The notes below the pieces were generated by a model. It was not told the DNA's origin and made no database searches. It saw nothing but the letters and a program-made list of their open reading frames with translations. A stretch of 64,000 nucleotides of DNA, from positions 186,001 to 250,000 of the forward strand of contig NZ_JPYO01000027.1 of assembly GCF_000757485.1 (NCBI RefSeq), in the 5' to 3' direction. The first letter of the stretch is position 1, and each line of letters opens with the position of its first letter. Shown here in pieces: positions 9,208-18,311 of this stretch. The position numbers and the translations under genes are program-made. The DNA comes from Achromobacter sp. RTa. Its GTDB lineage: Bacteria > Pseudomonadota > Gammaproteobacteria > Burkholderiales > Burkholderiaceae_B.

Positions 9208-9588
9208 ATGATCGATCGCCTGGACCACCTGGTCCTGACCTGCACGGACCCCGACGCCACGGTGGATTTCTACACCCGCATCCTGGGCATGCGCCTGGAA
9301 ACCTTCGGCGAAGGCCGGCAGGCGCTGCGCTTCGGCAATCAGAAGATCAACCTGCACGTGCGCGGCCATGAATTCGAACCCAAGGCCCATCTGCCGGTGC
9401 CGGGCGCGCTGGACCTGTGCTTCATCGCCGACCGCCCCCTGGACGAAGTGATCGTCCAGTTGCGCCAGGCCGGCGCCGACATCATCGAAGGTCCCGTGCC
9501 GCGCACCGGCGCGACCGGCAGGATCCGCTCGGTCTACCTGCGCGACCCGGACCTGAACCTGATCGAGATCTCGGAATTGCTGCCCTGA
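9208..9588 (+). CDS. VOC-family (glyoxalase/dioxygenase fold) protein
   Basis: A 126-aa protein with paired beta-alpha-beta-beta-beta units. It starts MIDRLDHLVLTCTD and has the typical first metal histidine region (DHLVL), FYTRILGMRLETF, and ends with YLRDPDLNLIEISE, which carries the closing glutamate of glyoxalase-type metal sites. An upstream in-frame extension exists, but ACGGAG just before the ATG at 9208 and the family start both favour the short form. It resembles the GloA/fosfomycin-resistance-like 'VOC family protein' group often called virulence protein in beta-proteobacteria. Substrate unknown. It converges with the TetR gene with no intergenic space. Confidence 0.88.
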   Translation: MIDRLDHLVLTCTDPDATVDFYTRILGMRLETFGEGRQALRFGNQKINLHVRGHEFEPKAHLPVPGALDLCFIADRPLDEVIVQLRQAGADIIEGPVPRTGATGRIRSVYLRDPDLNLIEISELLP

Positions 9589-10212
9589 CTATTCCTGGCC
9601 GGGTTCGCCGAACACCACGCGGCGGAAGAACCCCGCCAGGACCGCCTCGGTCATTTCCGGGGTAACGGCCTGCGGATCGAAGGCATAGCTGAACTGCATG
9701 CCGTCCGACAGGGCCAGCAGGCCCAGCGCCAGTTGTTCCGCCGGCAAGGGCAGCGGCGTGCCCACCCGCGCCGAGAACTGGCGGATGTATTCCGTGGTGG
9801 CCTCGCGCAGTTCGCGCAGGCAGGTCGTGAAGCCCACGCGGAAATCCGGATCGCGGGCGGCCTGGAGCTTGGCCTCCATCCATAGCAGGAAACAGTCGTT
9901 CTCGCGGTAGTGCGTGGAGTAGTACTCGAGCACGCGGGCTTCCATCTGCGCCCGCGATTCGCCGTCCTCGAAGATGGCCCGCATATCGGCCATCACGCTC
10001 TCGTGGTCGCGCTTGAGCAATTGCAGGAACAGTTCGGACTTGCTGCCGAAATTGGAATAGAACGCGCCGCGCGTGTACCCCGCCTGTTCGGCGATGTCCT
10101 CGACGCTGGCGGCCACGAACCCCTTGGCTAGAAAAATCGATTGCGCGGCGTCGAACAGACGCTGCCGCGTCTGGTCACGGCTTTGCTCTCGCGTAAGACG
10201 GACTTTTGACAT
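9589..10212 (-). CDS. TetR/AcrR-family transcriptional repressor
   Basis: A 207-aa protein with an N-terminal TetR helix-turn-helix (TRQRLFDAAQSIFLAKGF, then SVEDIAEQAGYTRGAFYSNFGSKSELF) and a helical ligand-binding C-terminal domain. The sequence around FYSNFGSKSELF is typical of AcrR/TtgR/MexR-like efflux repressors. It is divergent from the RND operon starting at 10446, with two palindromes in between, so it very probably represses that operon and itself until a toxic ligand binds. The inducer is unknown. Confidence 0.92.
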   Translation of the reverse strand: MSKVRLTREQSRDQTRQRLFDAAQSIFLAKGFVAASVEDIAEQAGYTRGAFYSNFGSKSELFLQLLKRDHESVMADMRAIFEDGESRAQMEARVLEYYSTHYRENDCFLLWMEAKLQAARDPDFRVGFTTCLRELREATTEYIRQFSARVGTPLPLPAEQLALGLLALSDGMQFSYAFDPQAVTPEMTEAVLAGFFRRVVFGEPGQE

Positions 10213-10241
10213 GGCGGGAGTTTAGCATTCGGTCCGATTTC

Positions 10242-10276
10242 GGATTCAACATTGAATCCAAATACATACCTGTATT
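10242..10276. promoter_or_regulatory. Tandem palindromes, candidate TetR operator
   Basis: Two perfect inverted repeats lie side by side: GGATTCAA-CA-TTGAATCC at 10242-10259 and AATACA-TACC-TGTATT at 10261-10276. They sit between the divergent tetR-type gene and the RND operon and overlap a plausible sigma-70 promoter, the layout expected for an AcrR/TtgR-like operator. Confidence 0.7.
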
Positions 10277-10281
10277 AGAAT
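10252..10281 (+). promoter_or_regulatory. Candidate sigma-70 promoter of the second RND operon
   Basis: TTGAAT (10252-10257) and TAGAAT (10276-10281) are separated by 18 bp and read toward the adaptor gene. Both hexamers overlap the palindromes described here, so repressor binding would block polymerase. Assigned by eye only. Confidence 0.45.
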
Positions 10282-10445
10282 CCATGCCGTATCGGGCCTG
10301 ATCCGGCCTTAGAACTGTTTCCTTCCCTCCACGCGCCGCGAGGTGTTCCGTGACTTGCCCTGGCCCTTGCGCGCGCCTTGTCGCCCGCAACCCCGCCGCC
10401 GACGCGGCGCCGCCCACTTTCCACGCCCGCCGCCCCCGGCCGCGC

Positions 10446-11540
10446 ATGCGGGCGCTATCCGCCGCGGCGGCGCTGGCGCTGGCCCTTGCCGGCTGCGGCC
10501 GCAACGAAGCCCCGGCGCCGGCCCCCCGCCCCGTCGTGGCCATGCCGGCGCAGGCCGACGAACGCCTGCCCGCCTGGACCTTGCCCGGAGAGGTGCAGGC
10601 GCGCTACAGCACGCCGCTATCCTTCCGCGTGGGAGGCAAGATCATCGAACGCAGCGTCAGGCTGGGCGATGCCGTCGAGCCCGGACAGGTCGTGGCCCGG
10701 CTGGATCCTGCCGACGCCAGCAAGAATGCGGCAAGCGCCCGGGCGCAATTGAAGGCCGCCCAGCACCAGCTCGACTATGCTCGCCAGCAACTGGACCGCG
10801 ACCGCGCCCAGGCACGCGAAAACCTGATCGCCACGACTCAGCTGGAACAGACCCGCAATGCCTATGCCGCCGCGCTGGCGCAGCGCGATCAGGCCGCCCA
10901 GCAGGCCGCGCTGTCGGCCGACCAGCTGAAGTACACGACGCTGCAGGCCGACCACGCGGGCGTCATCACCGCGGAGCAGGCCGATACCGGCCAGAACGTC
11001 GGCGCTGGCGAACCGGTGTACAGCCTGGCCTGGGCCGGAGACATCGACGCTCTCTGCGATGTGCCGGAAAGCGTGCTGGCCGGCCTGGCCATCGGCCAGC
11101 GGGCCAGCGTCACCCTCGGCCCCCTGCCCGGCCGGACCTACGCCGCCGTGCTGCGCGAGATCTCGCCCGCCGCGGATCCGCGCAGCCGCACGTATCGCGC
11201 CAAGCTCACGTTGGAGGCGCCCGGCCCCGAGGTGCGGCTGGGCATGACCGCCAGCATCAGCTTCGACAACCCCGCGGACGAAAAGCGCGACACCTTTACG
11301 GTTCCCGCCACCGCGCTGTTCCATGACGGCCCCGCGCCCGCGGTCTGGGTCGTGAAGCGCGGCGAAGACACCCTGGAACTTCGCCGCGTCGACGTGCTGC
11401 GCTACGACGCGCGCACCGTCACGCTCGCGGACGGCCTGCAAGCGGGCGAGCGCGTGGTGTGGCAGGGCGTGCACACCGTGACGGCCGGCGAAAAGGTGCG
11501 CCCCGTGCCGCCCCTGCATCCCGAGGACTACGCCTCATGA
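10446..11540 (+). CDS. RND efflux periplasmic adaptor lipoprotein
   Basis: A 364-aa adaptor, first gene of a three-gene RND operon. From the ATG at 10446 it begins with a lipoprotein signal whose lipobox is LAGC (Cys17), then a lipoyl half-motif (PLSFRVGGKIIERSVRLGD), a coiled-coil hairpin (residues about 85-150) and a beta-barrel domain. A GTG at 10350 with AGGTG nearby would add 32 residues but place a Pro/Arg-rich tail before the signal peptide, so I prefer 10446. The stop overlaps the permease start by 4 bp (ATGA), showing translational coupling. Expression is probably controlled by the divergent TetR protein. Confidence 0.9.
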   Translation: MRALSAAAALALALAGCGRNEAPAPAPRPVVAMPAQADERLPAWTLPGEVQARYSTPLSFRVGGKIIERSVRLGDAVEPGQVVARLDPADASKNAASARAQLKAAQHQLDYARQQLDRDRAQARENLIATTQLEQTRNAYAAALAQRDQAAQQAALSADQLKYTTLQADHAGVITAEQADTGQNVGAGEPVYSLAWAGDIDALCDVPESVLAGLAIGQRASVTLGPLPGRTYAAVLREISPAADPRSRTYRAKLTLEAPGPEVRLGMTASISFDNPADEKRDTFTVPATALFHDGPAPAVWVVKRGEDTLELRRVDVLRYDARTVTLADGLQAGERVVWQGVHTVTAGEKVRPVPPLHPEDYAS

Positions 11541-14500
11541 GCCGCCCCGATCAGGACGTCCGGGCGCAACGCCACGAGGAAGGCCGCTTCAACCTGTCGG
11601 CGTGGGCGCTGCGCCACCAGCCGCTGGTCATTTTCCTCATCACGCTGGTGACCCTGTTCGGCGTGCTTTCCTACTCGAAGCTCGCGCAGTCCGAGGACCC
11701 GCCTTTCACGTTCCGGGTCATGGTCATCCAGACGCTCTGGCCCGGCGCCACCGCCCAGCAGGTGCAGGAGCAGGTCACCGACCGCATCGCCAAGAAGCTG
11801 CAGGAAGCCTCCAATACGGATTTCATGCGCAGCTATTCCCGGCCCGGCGAATCCCTAATCTTCTACACCATGAAGGACTCGGCGCCCGCCAGCACCGTGG
11901 CCGAGCAGTGGTACCAGGTCCGCAAGAAGGTCGGCGACATCGCGGCGACCCTGCCCCAGGGCGTGCAAGGCCCCTTTTTCAACGACGAATTCGGCGACGT
12001 CTACACCAACATCTACACGCTGCAGGGCGACGGCTTTTCACCCGCCCAGCTGCGCGACTACGCGGACAAGCTGCGCACCGTGCTCCTGCGCGTGCCCGGC
12101 GTGGCCAAAGTGGACTACTTCGGCGAGCAGCCCGAGCATGTCTACGTCGAAATCACCAACGCGCAGCTGACCCGGCTGGGCGTATCGCCGCAGCAGATCG
12201 CCCAGGCCATCAACAGCCAGAACGCCGTGGCCAGCGCCGGCACTCTGACAACCGCCGACGACCGCGTCTTCGTGCGCCCCACCGGCCAGTATGCAAACAC
12301 CCGCGCGCTGGCGGACACGCTGATCCGGATCGACGGCAAGTCGGTCCGGCTGGGCGACATCGCCACGATCCGCCGCGGCTACGACGACCCGCCCGTAGAG
12401 CAGATGCGGCTGGGCGGCCGTCTGGCGCTGGGGATAGGCATCACGATGCAGCCCGGGCAGGACGTGGTGCACCTGGGCAAATCGCTGGCCGCCAAGTTCG
12501 GCGAGCTCCAGGCCCAGCTGCCTGCCGGCCTCACGTTGAAGGAAGTGTCCAGCATGCCGCGGGCGGTGTCGGACTCGGTAGACGAATTCCTGCGCTCGGT
12601 GGCGGAAGCCGTCGCCATCGTGCTGGTCGTGAGCCTGGTCTCGCTGGGGCTGCGCACCGGCATGGTGGTGGTCATTTCCATTCCGGTGGTGCTGGCGGTC
12701 ACCGCCTTGTTCATGGACATGTTCGGCATCGGTTTGCACAAGGTGTCGCTGGGCACGCTGGTGCTGGCCCTGGGCCTGCTGGTGGACGATGCGATCATCG
12801 CGGTCGAGATGATGGCCGTGAAGCTGGAACAGGGCTGGAGCCGCGCCCGCGCGGCGGCGTTCGCCTACACCAGCACCGCCTTTCCCATGCTGACCGGCAC
12901 CCTGGTCACCGTGGCGGGTTTCCTGCCGATCGCGCTGGCCAAGTCCAGTACGGGCGAGTACACCCGCTCGATCTTCCAGGTGTCGGCCATTGCGCTGATC
13001 ACCTCGTGGTTCGCCGCCGTGGTGCTGATCCCGCTGCTGGGCTACCGGATGCTGCCCGAGCGCAAGCGCGAGGCCCACTTGCCCGACGATCACGAACACG
13101 ACATCTACAACACGCGCTTCTACCTGCGCCTGCGCGGCTGGGTCGCGTGGTGCGTGGACCGCCGCTACCTGGTGCTGGGCGGCACGATCGTGGCGTTCGT
13201 GGTCTCGATGGCCGGTTTCGGGCTCGTGCCCCAGCAGTTCTTTCCCAGTTCCGACCGCAGCGAGCTGCTGGTGGACGTGCGGCTGCAGGAAGGCGCTTCG
13301 TTCGCCGCCACGCTGCGCCAGGTCGAACGGCTGGAAAAGGCCCTGGTAGGACGCCCCGAGATCGAGCATTCGGTCAGCTTCGTCGGCAGCGGCGCGCCGC
13401 GCTTCTACCTGCCGCTGGACCAGCAGCTCGCCACCCCCAACTTCGCCCAACTGGTGATCACCACCCATTCCGTGGATGACCGGGAAAAGCTGGCCCAGTG
13501 GCTGCAGCCCATGCTGCGCAATGAGTTCCCGGCCATCCGCAGCCGCCTGTCGCGGCTTGAAAACGGGCCGCCCGTGGGTTTCCAAGTGCAGTTCCGCGTC
13601 AGCGGCGACGAGATCTCGGAAGTGCGGGCGGTGGCCGAAAAGGTGGCAGCCCAGGTCCGCGCCGACAAGCGTTCGACGAACGTGCAGTTCGATTGGGACG
13701 AGCCCTCGGAACGTTCGGCGCGCTTCGAGATCGATCAGCAGAGGGCGCGCGAGCTGGGCATCAGTTCCAGCGACATTTCCGATTTCCTCGCCATGACGCT
13801 GTCGGGCTACGCGGTGACGCAATACCGCGAACGCGACAAGCTGATCAACGTCAGCCTGCGCGCGCCGCAGGACGAGCGGATCGATCCCGCCCGCCTGGCC
13901 ACCCTGGCCATGCCCACCCCCAACGGCCCGGTGCCGCTGGGCAGCCTGGGCCACGTCCGCTACGACCTTGAATACGGCGTCATCTGGGAACGCGACCGCC
14001 AGCCCACCATCACGGTGCAGGCCGACGTGACCGGCGGCGCGCAGGGCATCGACGTCACCCACGCCATCGACGCGAAGCTCGACGCCCTGCGCGCCGGCCT
14101 GCCGGTCGGATACCGCATCGAAGTGGGCGGCCCCGTGGAGGAAAGCGGCAAGGGCCAGTCGTCCATCAACGCCCAGATGCCGTTGATGGCGGTCGCCGTG
14201 CTGACCCTGCTGATGATTCAGCTGCAAAGTTTCGCCCGGGTCATGATGGTGGTGCTGACCGCCCCCCTCGGGCTCATCGGCGTGGTCGCCGCGCTGCTGA
14301 TGTTCGGCAAGCCGTTCGGCTTCGTGGCCATGCTGGGCGTGATCGCCATGTTCGGCATCATCATGCGCAACTCGGTCATTTTGGTCGACCAGATCGAACA
14401 GGACATCGGCGCGGGCCACAAGCGCGTGGACGCAATCGTCGGCGCCACCGTGCGGCGCTTCCGGCCCATCACGCTGACCGCCGCGGCGGCCGTGCTGGCC

Positions 14501-14704
14501 CTGATCCCGCTGTTGCGCAGCAACTTCTTCGGCCCCATGGCCACCGCCCTGATGGGCGGGATCACCAGCGCAACGGTGCTGACGCTGTTCTTCCTGCCTG
14601 CGCTCTACGCCGCCTGGTTCCGCGTCCGCCACGACGAGCGCGACGAGCCCGAAGGCGTGCCGCCGGGCGCGAACGCCAGCGACACCGTGGAGCGAGGAGC
14701 ATGA
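11537..14704 (+). CDS. RND-family efflux permease
   Basis: A 1055-aa inner-membrane pump. A hydrophilic N-terminus of about 25 residues precedes the first membrane helix (PLVIFLITLVTLFGVLSY). The sequence LAQSEDPPFTFRVMVIQTLWPGAT replaces the 'PVAQYP' stretch of AcrB and marks the VexH/TriC-like branch of RND pumps. The TM4 proton-relay aspartates are present (LGLLVDDAIIAVEMM), as is the TM10-11 region (FGIIMRNSVILVDQIEQD). The start is fixed by the ATGA overlap with the adaptor. It is co-transcribed with the adaptor and the channel at 14761. Confidence 0.94.
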   Translation: MSRPDQDVRAQRHEEGRFNLSAWALRHQPLVIFLITLVTLFGVLSYSKLAQSEDPPFTFRVMVIQTLWPGATAQQVQEQVTDRIAKKLQEASNTDFMRSYSRPGESLIFYTMKDSAPASTVAEQWYQVRKKVGDIAATLPQGVQGPFFNDEFGDVYTNIYTLQGDGFSPAQLRDYADKLRTVLLRVPGVAKVDYFGEQPEHVYVEITNAQLTRLGVSPQQIAQAINSQNAVASAGTLTTADDRVFVRPTGQYANTRALADTLIRIDGKSVRLGDIATIRRGYDDPPVEQMRLGGRLALGIGITMQPGQDVVHLGKSLAAKFGELQAQLPAGLTLKEVSSMPRAVSDSVDEFLRSVAEAVAIVLVVSLVSLGLRTGMVVVISIPVVLAVTALFMDMFGIGLHKVSLGTLVLALGLLVDDAIIAVEMMAVKLEQGWSRARAAAFAYTSTAFPMLTGTLVTVAGFLPIALAKSSTGEYTRSIFQVSAIALITSWFAAVVLIPLLGYRMLPERKREAHLPDDHEHDIYNTRFYLRLRGWVAWCVDRRYLVLGGTIVAFVVSMAGFGLVPQQFFPSSDRSELLVDVRLQEGASFAATLRQVERLEKALVGRPEIEHSVSFVGSGAPRFYLPLDQQLATPNFAQLVITTHSVDDREKLAQWLQPMLRNEFPAIRSRLSRLENGPPVGFQVQFRVSGDEISEVRAVAEKVAAQVRADKRSTNVQFDWDEPSERSARFEIDQQRARELGISSSDISDFLAMTLSGYAVTQYRERDKLINVSLRAPQDERIDPARLATLAMPTPNGPVPLGSLGHVRYDLEYGVIWERDRQPTITVQADVTGGAQGIDVTHAIDAKLDALRAGLPVGYRIEVGGPVEESGKGQSSINAQMPLMAVAVLTLLMIQLQSFARVMMVVLTAPLGLIGVVAALLMFGKPFGFVAMLGVIAMFGIIMRNSVILVDQIEQDIGAGHKRVDAIVGATVRRFRPITLTAAAAVLALIPLLRSNFFGPMATALMGGITSATVLTLFFLPALYAAWFRVRHDERDEPEGVPPGANASDTVERGA

Positions 14705-14760
14705 GCCCGCCGAGCCGCCCCAAGGACGAACGCCGGCATGCGCTGCGTGGAGGCAGTCCA

Positions 14761-16233
14761 ATGACCATCGCCAGATTCCCGGTCCGACCCGCCCGGCTCG
14801 CCGCCCTGCCCTTGCTGCTGGCCCTGGGCGCCTGCGCCTTCGCGCCCAGCAGCAAGCCACCCGCCGTGGCCCAGCCCGCGCAATACGGCGTGGAGCCTGC
14901 GCCCGCCGCCGGCGCCCCCGCCCAAGGCGTGGCCCAGCGTTTTGAACATGGCGCCCGGCCGGTTCCCGAATGGTGGAAGCGCTATGGCTCCGAAGCGCTG
15001 AACGCGCTGGTCGAAGAAGGCCTGGCCAACAGCCCCGACCTGGCCGCCGCGGAGCGCAATCTTGCCGGCGCCCGCGAACAATTGCGCGGCCAGGTGAACG
15101 CGTCCCTGCTGCCTTCCGTCGATGTCGGCGCGGACGCCTCCCGCAGGCGCGCGCTCACGATGCCGAACCTACCGGAACCCACGGCCCGCTACAACGTCTT
15201 CACCGGCCAGATCCAGGCCCGGTACGACCTGGACCTGTTCGGCGCGGCGCGCTTCGCGAACCTGTCGCTCGCCGCCCAGGTGGCGCAGCAGGCCTTTCAG
15301 CTCGAATCCGCCAGGCGCTCGCTGGCCGGCAACATCGTCACCGGGGCCATCGCCTCCGCCGCGCTGGCGGAGCGCGTGGCCCTGACCGAGAAACAGGTGG
15401 TGCTGGCGCGCCAGGTCGCGCGCGATACGCAGCGCCGCTACGAGCTGGGCGCCGCGTCGCAGAACGATGCGCTCGACGCCGACCAGGACGCCGCAACGCT
15501 GGAAGCCTCGCTGCCCGGGCTGCGCGCCCGCTGGCATGCCACGCGGCACGCGCTGGCCGTGCTGCTCGGCCGCAACCCGGACCAGGCCCCGCCCGACCTG
15601 GCCTTCGGCATGCTGGCCGTGCCGGGGCAAGTGCCCGTTGTGGTGCCGTCGGAACTGCTGGCTTCGCGCCCCGACATCCTGTTGGCCGACGCCGTGGTGC
15701 AGGCCGCCGCCGCCGACGTGGGCACGGCCACGGCGCAGCTGTTCCCCAGCCTGTCGCTGTCGGCCTCCATGGGGCAGGCAGGCTTCAACTGGGCCACGGC
15801 CATGTCGGGCGCCGGCGCCATCTGGGCCGTCGGCGCGTCGCTGACGCAGCCCATCTTCCATGGCGGCGCGCTGCTGGCCGAACGCAGCGCGGCCAAGGAA
15901 CGCTACGAAGCCTCGCTGCTGCAATACAAGCAAACCGTGCTGACGGCGTTCCGCGACGTGGCCGACACGCTATCGCGCCTGGATGCGGGCGGACAGGCGC
16001 TGGCCTCGGCCGAGGCGTCGCGCAAGGCGGCGGAGCAGTCGTACCGCAACACCGCCAGCCGCGTCCGCCTGGGCGCGCTGCCACCCTATACCGAGTACGC
16101 GGCCGAACAGCACTACGTCGCCGCCCGGCTGCGCGAGATCGACTACGCCGATGCGCGCCTGACCGAAACGGCGGCGCTGTTCCAGGCCATGGGGTCTCCG
16201 GTGCGCGCGCCGCAGGACGCGGCGCAGCAGTAG
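14761..16233 (+). CDS. RND efflux outer-membrane lipoprotein (NodT family)
   Basis: A 490-aa channel component closing the second RND operon. I chose the ATG at 14761: GGAGG lies 8 nt upstream and translation from there gives a lipoprotein signal with lipobox LGAC. An ATG at 14701 overlaps the permease stop but would add a 20-residue charged leader. Two OEP domains follow, with conserved ARYDLDLFGAARFANLS and the 'LASRPDILLADAVVQAAAADVGTA' repeat typical of NodT proteins (part quoted). The downstream GC-rich hairpin overlaps the end of the convergent IclR gene. Confidence 0.92.
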   Translation: MTIARFPVRPARLAALPLLLALGACAFAPSSKPPAVAQPAQYGVEPAPAAGAPAQGVAQRFEHGARPVPEWWKRYGSEALNALVEEGLANSPDLAAAERNLAGAREQLRGQVNASLLPSVDVGADASRRRALTMPNLPEPTARYNVFTGQIQARYDLDLFGAARFANLSLAAQVAQQAFQLESARRSLAGNIVTGAIASAALAERVALTEKQVVLARQVARDTQRRYELGAASQNDALDADQDAATLEASLPGLRARWHATRHALAVLLGRNPDQAPPDLAFGMLAVPGQVPVVVPSELLASRPDILLADAVVQAAAADVGTATAQLFPSLSLSASMGQAGFNWATAMSGAGAIWAVGASLTQPIFHGGALLAERSAAKERYEASLLQYKQTVLTAFRDVADTLSRLDAGGQALASAEASRKAAEQSYRNTASRVRLGALPPYTEYAAEQHYVAARLREIDYADARLTETAALFQAMGSPVRAPQDAAQQ

Positions 16234-16255
16234 CCGGACCGGACTTGCCGCGCCG

Positions 16256-16280
16256 CCCCGCGGCGCATCACGCCGCGGGG
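16256..16280. terminator. Convergent GC-rich hairpin, possible bidirectional terminator
   Basis: CCCCGCGGCG and CGCCGCGGGG form a perfect 10-bp stem with a 5-nt loop between the convergent RND channel gene and the IclR gene, overlapping the last codons of the latter. No T-tract follows, so intrinsic termination is uncertain. Confidence 0.45.
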
Positions 16281-17038
16281 GCCTGCTCCTTCATGCGCGT
16301 GGCAAGCGCCAGCGACTCGATGCGGCGCGCGGCCGACTGCAGCAGCGCCGCCGTCCTGTCCTGCGCAATCGTGTTCAGGCGCGTCGCCAGGAAAGTGACC
16401 GTCAGCGCGCCGAAGACGCGGCGGTCTTCCTGGAACACGGGCACCGCAATGCCCGCGCGTTCCGGCGAAATCTCGCCCACGCCCAGATAGAAGCCCTGCA
16501 CCCGGATCTGGTCCAGCTTGCCCGTGAATTCCGCCAGCGTCCCGCCCAGTCCCAGATCGAGAATCTCATCCGGATGCGCTTCATAGAGGCGGCGCTGGTC
16601 CTTGCGCGGCAGGAACGCCACGATGGTCTTGGCGGTGGCCCCGCGGAACAGCGGATGCGCGCGGCCGCGTCCATGCGGAATGCCCAGCTCGTCCGGGCCG
16701 CGTTCATGGTGGATGTTCAGGATGCGCAGGCCATGGATCACGCTGAGCAGCACGTCGCCGCCTACCTGGTCCACCACCTCGCGCATGATGGGCCGCGCCA
16801 CGGCCAGCACCGGGTCGCCATCGATGATCAGGTGGTCCAGTTCGATGATACGCGGCCCCAGCTTGTACCCCCCTCCCGTCATGCGCAGCAGGTAGCCCAG
16901 GTCCGACAGGTCGCGGATGTACCGGTAGCCCGTGGGCGCCGAATACGCCAGGCGGGAAATGATCTCTTCCGCCGTCAGCACCGGGGTTTCGAGGCTGAAG
17001 AGGTCAAGAATCGCTAGGGCTCGCTTCAGGGTGGACAT
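16268..17038 (-). CDS. IclR-family transcriptional regulator
   Basis: A 256-aa protein with an N-terminal winged helix (MSTLKRALAILDLFSLETPVLT, then SAPTGYRYIRDLSDLGYLLR) and an IclR effector domain (GRGRAHPLFRGATAKTIVAFLP, ISPERAGIAVPVFQEDRRVFGALTV). I start at the ATG at 17038, where the usual 'MSTLKRALAIL' opening begins; an earlier in-frame start would add 24 unrelated residues. It is divergent from a Bug binding-protein gene and two deacetylase-like genes and probably controls them in response to an organic ligand. Paired TATC-N7-GATA motifs lie between them. Confidence 0.92.
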   Translation of the reverse strand: MSTLKRALAILDLFSLETPVLTAEEIISRLAYSAPTGYRYIRDLSDLGYLLRMTGGGYKLGPRIIELDHLIIDGDPVLAVARPIMREVVDQVGGDVLLSVIHGLRILNIHHERGPDELGIPHGRGRAHPLFRGATAKTIVAFLPRKDQRRLYEAHPDEILDLGLGGTLAEFTGKLDQIRVQGFYLGVGEISPERAGIAVPVFQEDRRVFGALTVTFLATRLNTIAQDRTAALLQSAARRIESLALATRMKEQAPAA

Positions 17039-17170
17039 GGGATCGGGGCCAGGAACAACGCGGAATCGGCCGCAGCGTATCACAGGCGCCACGGGGTGCC
17101 GGGGCGTCATCGACTGCGCCTATCGATACTTGCCACAAGGCAAGACCTAAGCTATGGATTTCTTAATTTT

Positions 17171-17226
17171 TATCATTTATAGATAAATTTAACTTTTACT
17201 GGTTTAATTTTTATCGAATAATGATA
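17171..17226. promoter_or_regulatory. Two direct TATC-N7-GATA dyads in AT-rich divergent promoter, candidate IclR operators
   Basis: Within a ~100-bp AT-rich island two repeats of TTAATTTTTATC occur. Each continues as a dyad: TATC-ATTTATA-GATA (17171-17185) and TATC-GAATAAT-GATA (17212-17226). Their offset of 41 bp is close to four helical turns, which suits cooperative binding on one DNA face. Assignment to the adjacent IclR protein is by position. Confidence 0.5.
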
Positions 17227-17297
17227 TTTCTTAAATAAACAACCTGCATGCCGCTTCATAGAACGCAGGCTTGCGAACCACGACAAGGGGAATATCC

Positions 17298-18311
17298 ATG
17301 AAGCAATCCCGCGGCACCGAAGGCGGAATCAACCGCCGCCATTTCCTGGGGGCTTCGGCCGCCGCCCTCGCGGGCGCGGCGCTGGGCCGTCCGCGCCGCG
17401 CCTGGGCGGCCGGCTATCCGTCCGAGCGGCCTGTCCAGTTCATCGTGCCCTTTCCCGCCGGCGGCGGCACCGACCTGGTGGCGCGCCCGCTGGCCCAGGG
17501 CATCGGCGAAGCCCTCAAGCAAAGCGTCGTCGTCATCAACAAGGGCGGCGCGGCGGGCATCATCGGCACCCAGCAGGCGGCGCGCGCCGTTCCCGACGGA
17601 TACACCATCGCGCTCGGCTCCACGGGCACGCATACCGTGAACCAGAGCCTGTACGAGAACATCGCCTACGACCCCATCAAGGATTTCGAGCCGGTGTCGA
17701 TGGTCTGCTACTACAACAACGTGCTGGTCGTGCATCCGTCGTTCCCGGCGCGCACCCTGCAGGAACTCGTGGCCATCATCAAGGCGAATCCGGGCAAGTA
17801 CTTCTACGGCATCACGCAGAACGGCAGTTCGGCCCACCTGGCCATGGAACTGCTCAAGGCCACGGCGGGCCTGGACCTGCCCGGCGTTCCGTACAAGGGC
17901 GCAGCGGCAGCCGTCAACGACTTCCTGGGCGGGCAGTTCCCGATCCTGATGGACGTGGTGATCAACCAGCAGCAATTCATCCAGGGCGGCAAATCGCGCC
18001 CGCTGGCCGTGACCTCGGCGCAGCGCGCCCAGGCGCTGCCCGACGTGCCGACCGTAGCGGAATCGGGCTTTCCCGGCTACCAGGCCATAGGCTGGAACGG
18101 CGTGTTCGCGCCCGCCGGCACGCCCGCCGACATCGTCAAGACGCTCAACGCCGCCGTGCAAAGCGCGCTCAAGCAGCCAGCCCTGGCCCAACTGACGCAA
18201 AACGGGCTGGAACTGCATGGCGGAACGCCCGCGGAACTGGGCCGCTTCGTGGCCTCGGAAAGCGAGAAATGGCGCGCCCTGATCAAAAACGCCAACATCA
18301 AGGCCAGCTGA
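17298..18311 (+). CDS. Bug-family (tripartite tricarboxylate) periplasmic solute-binding protein, Tat signal
   Basis: A 337-aa binding protein. The start at 17298 has AAGGGG upstream. The N-terminus contains a twin-arginine motif (NRRHFLGASAAALAGAA), so it is probably exported folded. The mature part has the Bug hallmarks: YPSERPVQFIVPFPAGGGTDLVARPL, an IVVIN..GAAGIIGT loop, and DVPTVAESGFPGYQAIGW near the hinge. No TctA/TctB membrane subunits are nearby, as is usual for this expanded family in Bordetella relatives. It heads an apparent operon with two deacetylase-like genes (next start overlaps by 1 bp), so its ligand is probably related to their substrate. Confidence 0.93.
   Translation: MKQSRGTEGGINRRHFLGASAAALAGAALGRPRRAWAAGYPSERPVQFIVPFPAGGGTDLVARPLAQGIGEALKQSVVVINKGGAAGIIGTQQAARAVPDGYTIALGSTGTHTVNQSLYENIAYDPIKDFEPVSMVCYYNNVLVVHPSFPARTLQELVAIIKANPGKYFYGITQNGSSAHLAMELLKATAGLDLPGVPYKGAAAAVNDFLGGQFPILMDVVINQQQFIQGGKSRPLAVTSAQRAQALPDVPTVAESGFPGYQAIGWNGVFAPAGTPADIVKTLNAAVQSALKQPALAQLTQNGLELHGGTPAELGRFVASESEKWRALIKNANIKAS

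Noticed and set aside
12038..14860. 940-codon open frame opposite the second RND permease
   Set aside because: Antisense to a certain RND gene; translation is His/Gln/Asp/Gly-rich without recognisable motifs, as expected from GC-rich third-position bias.
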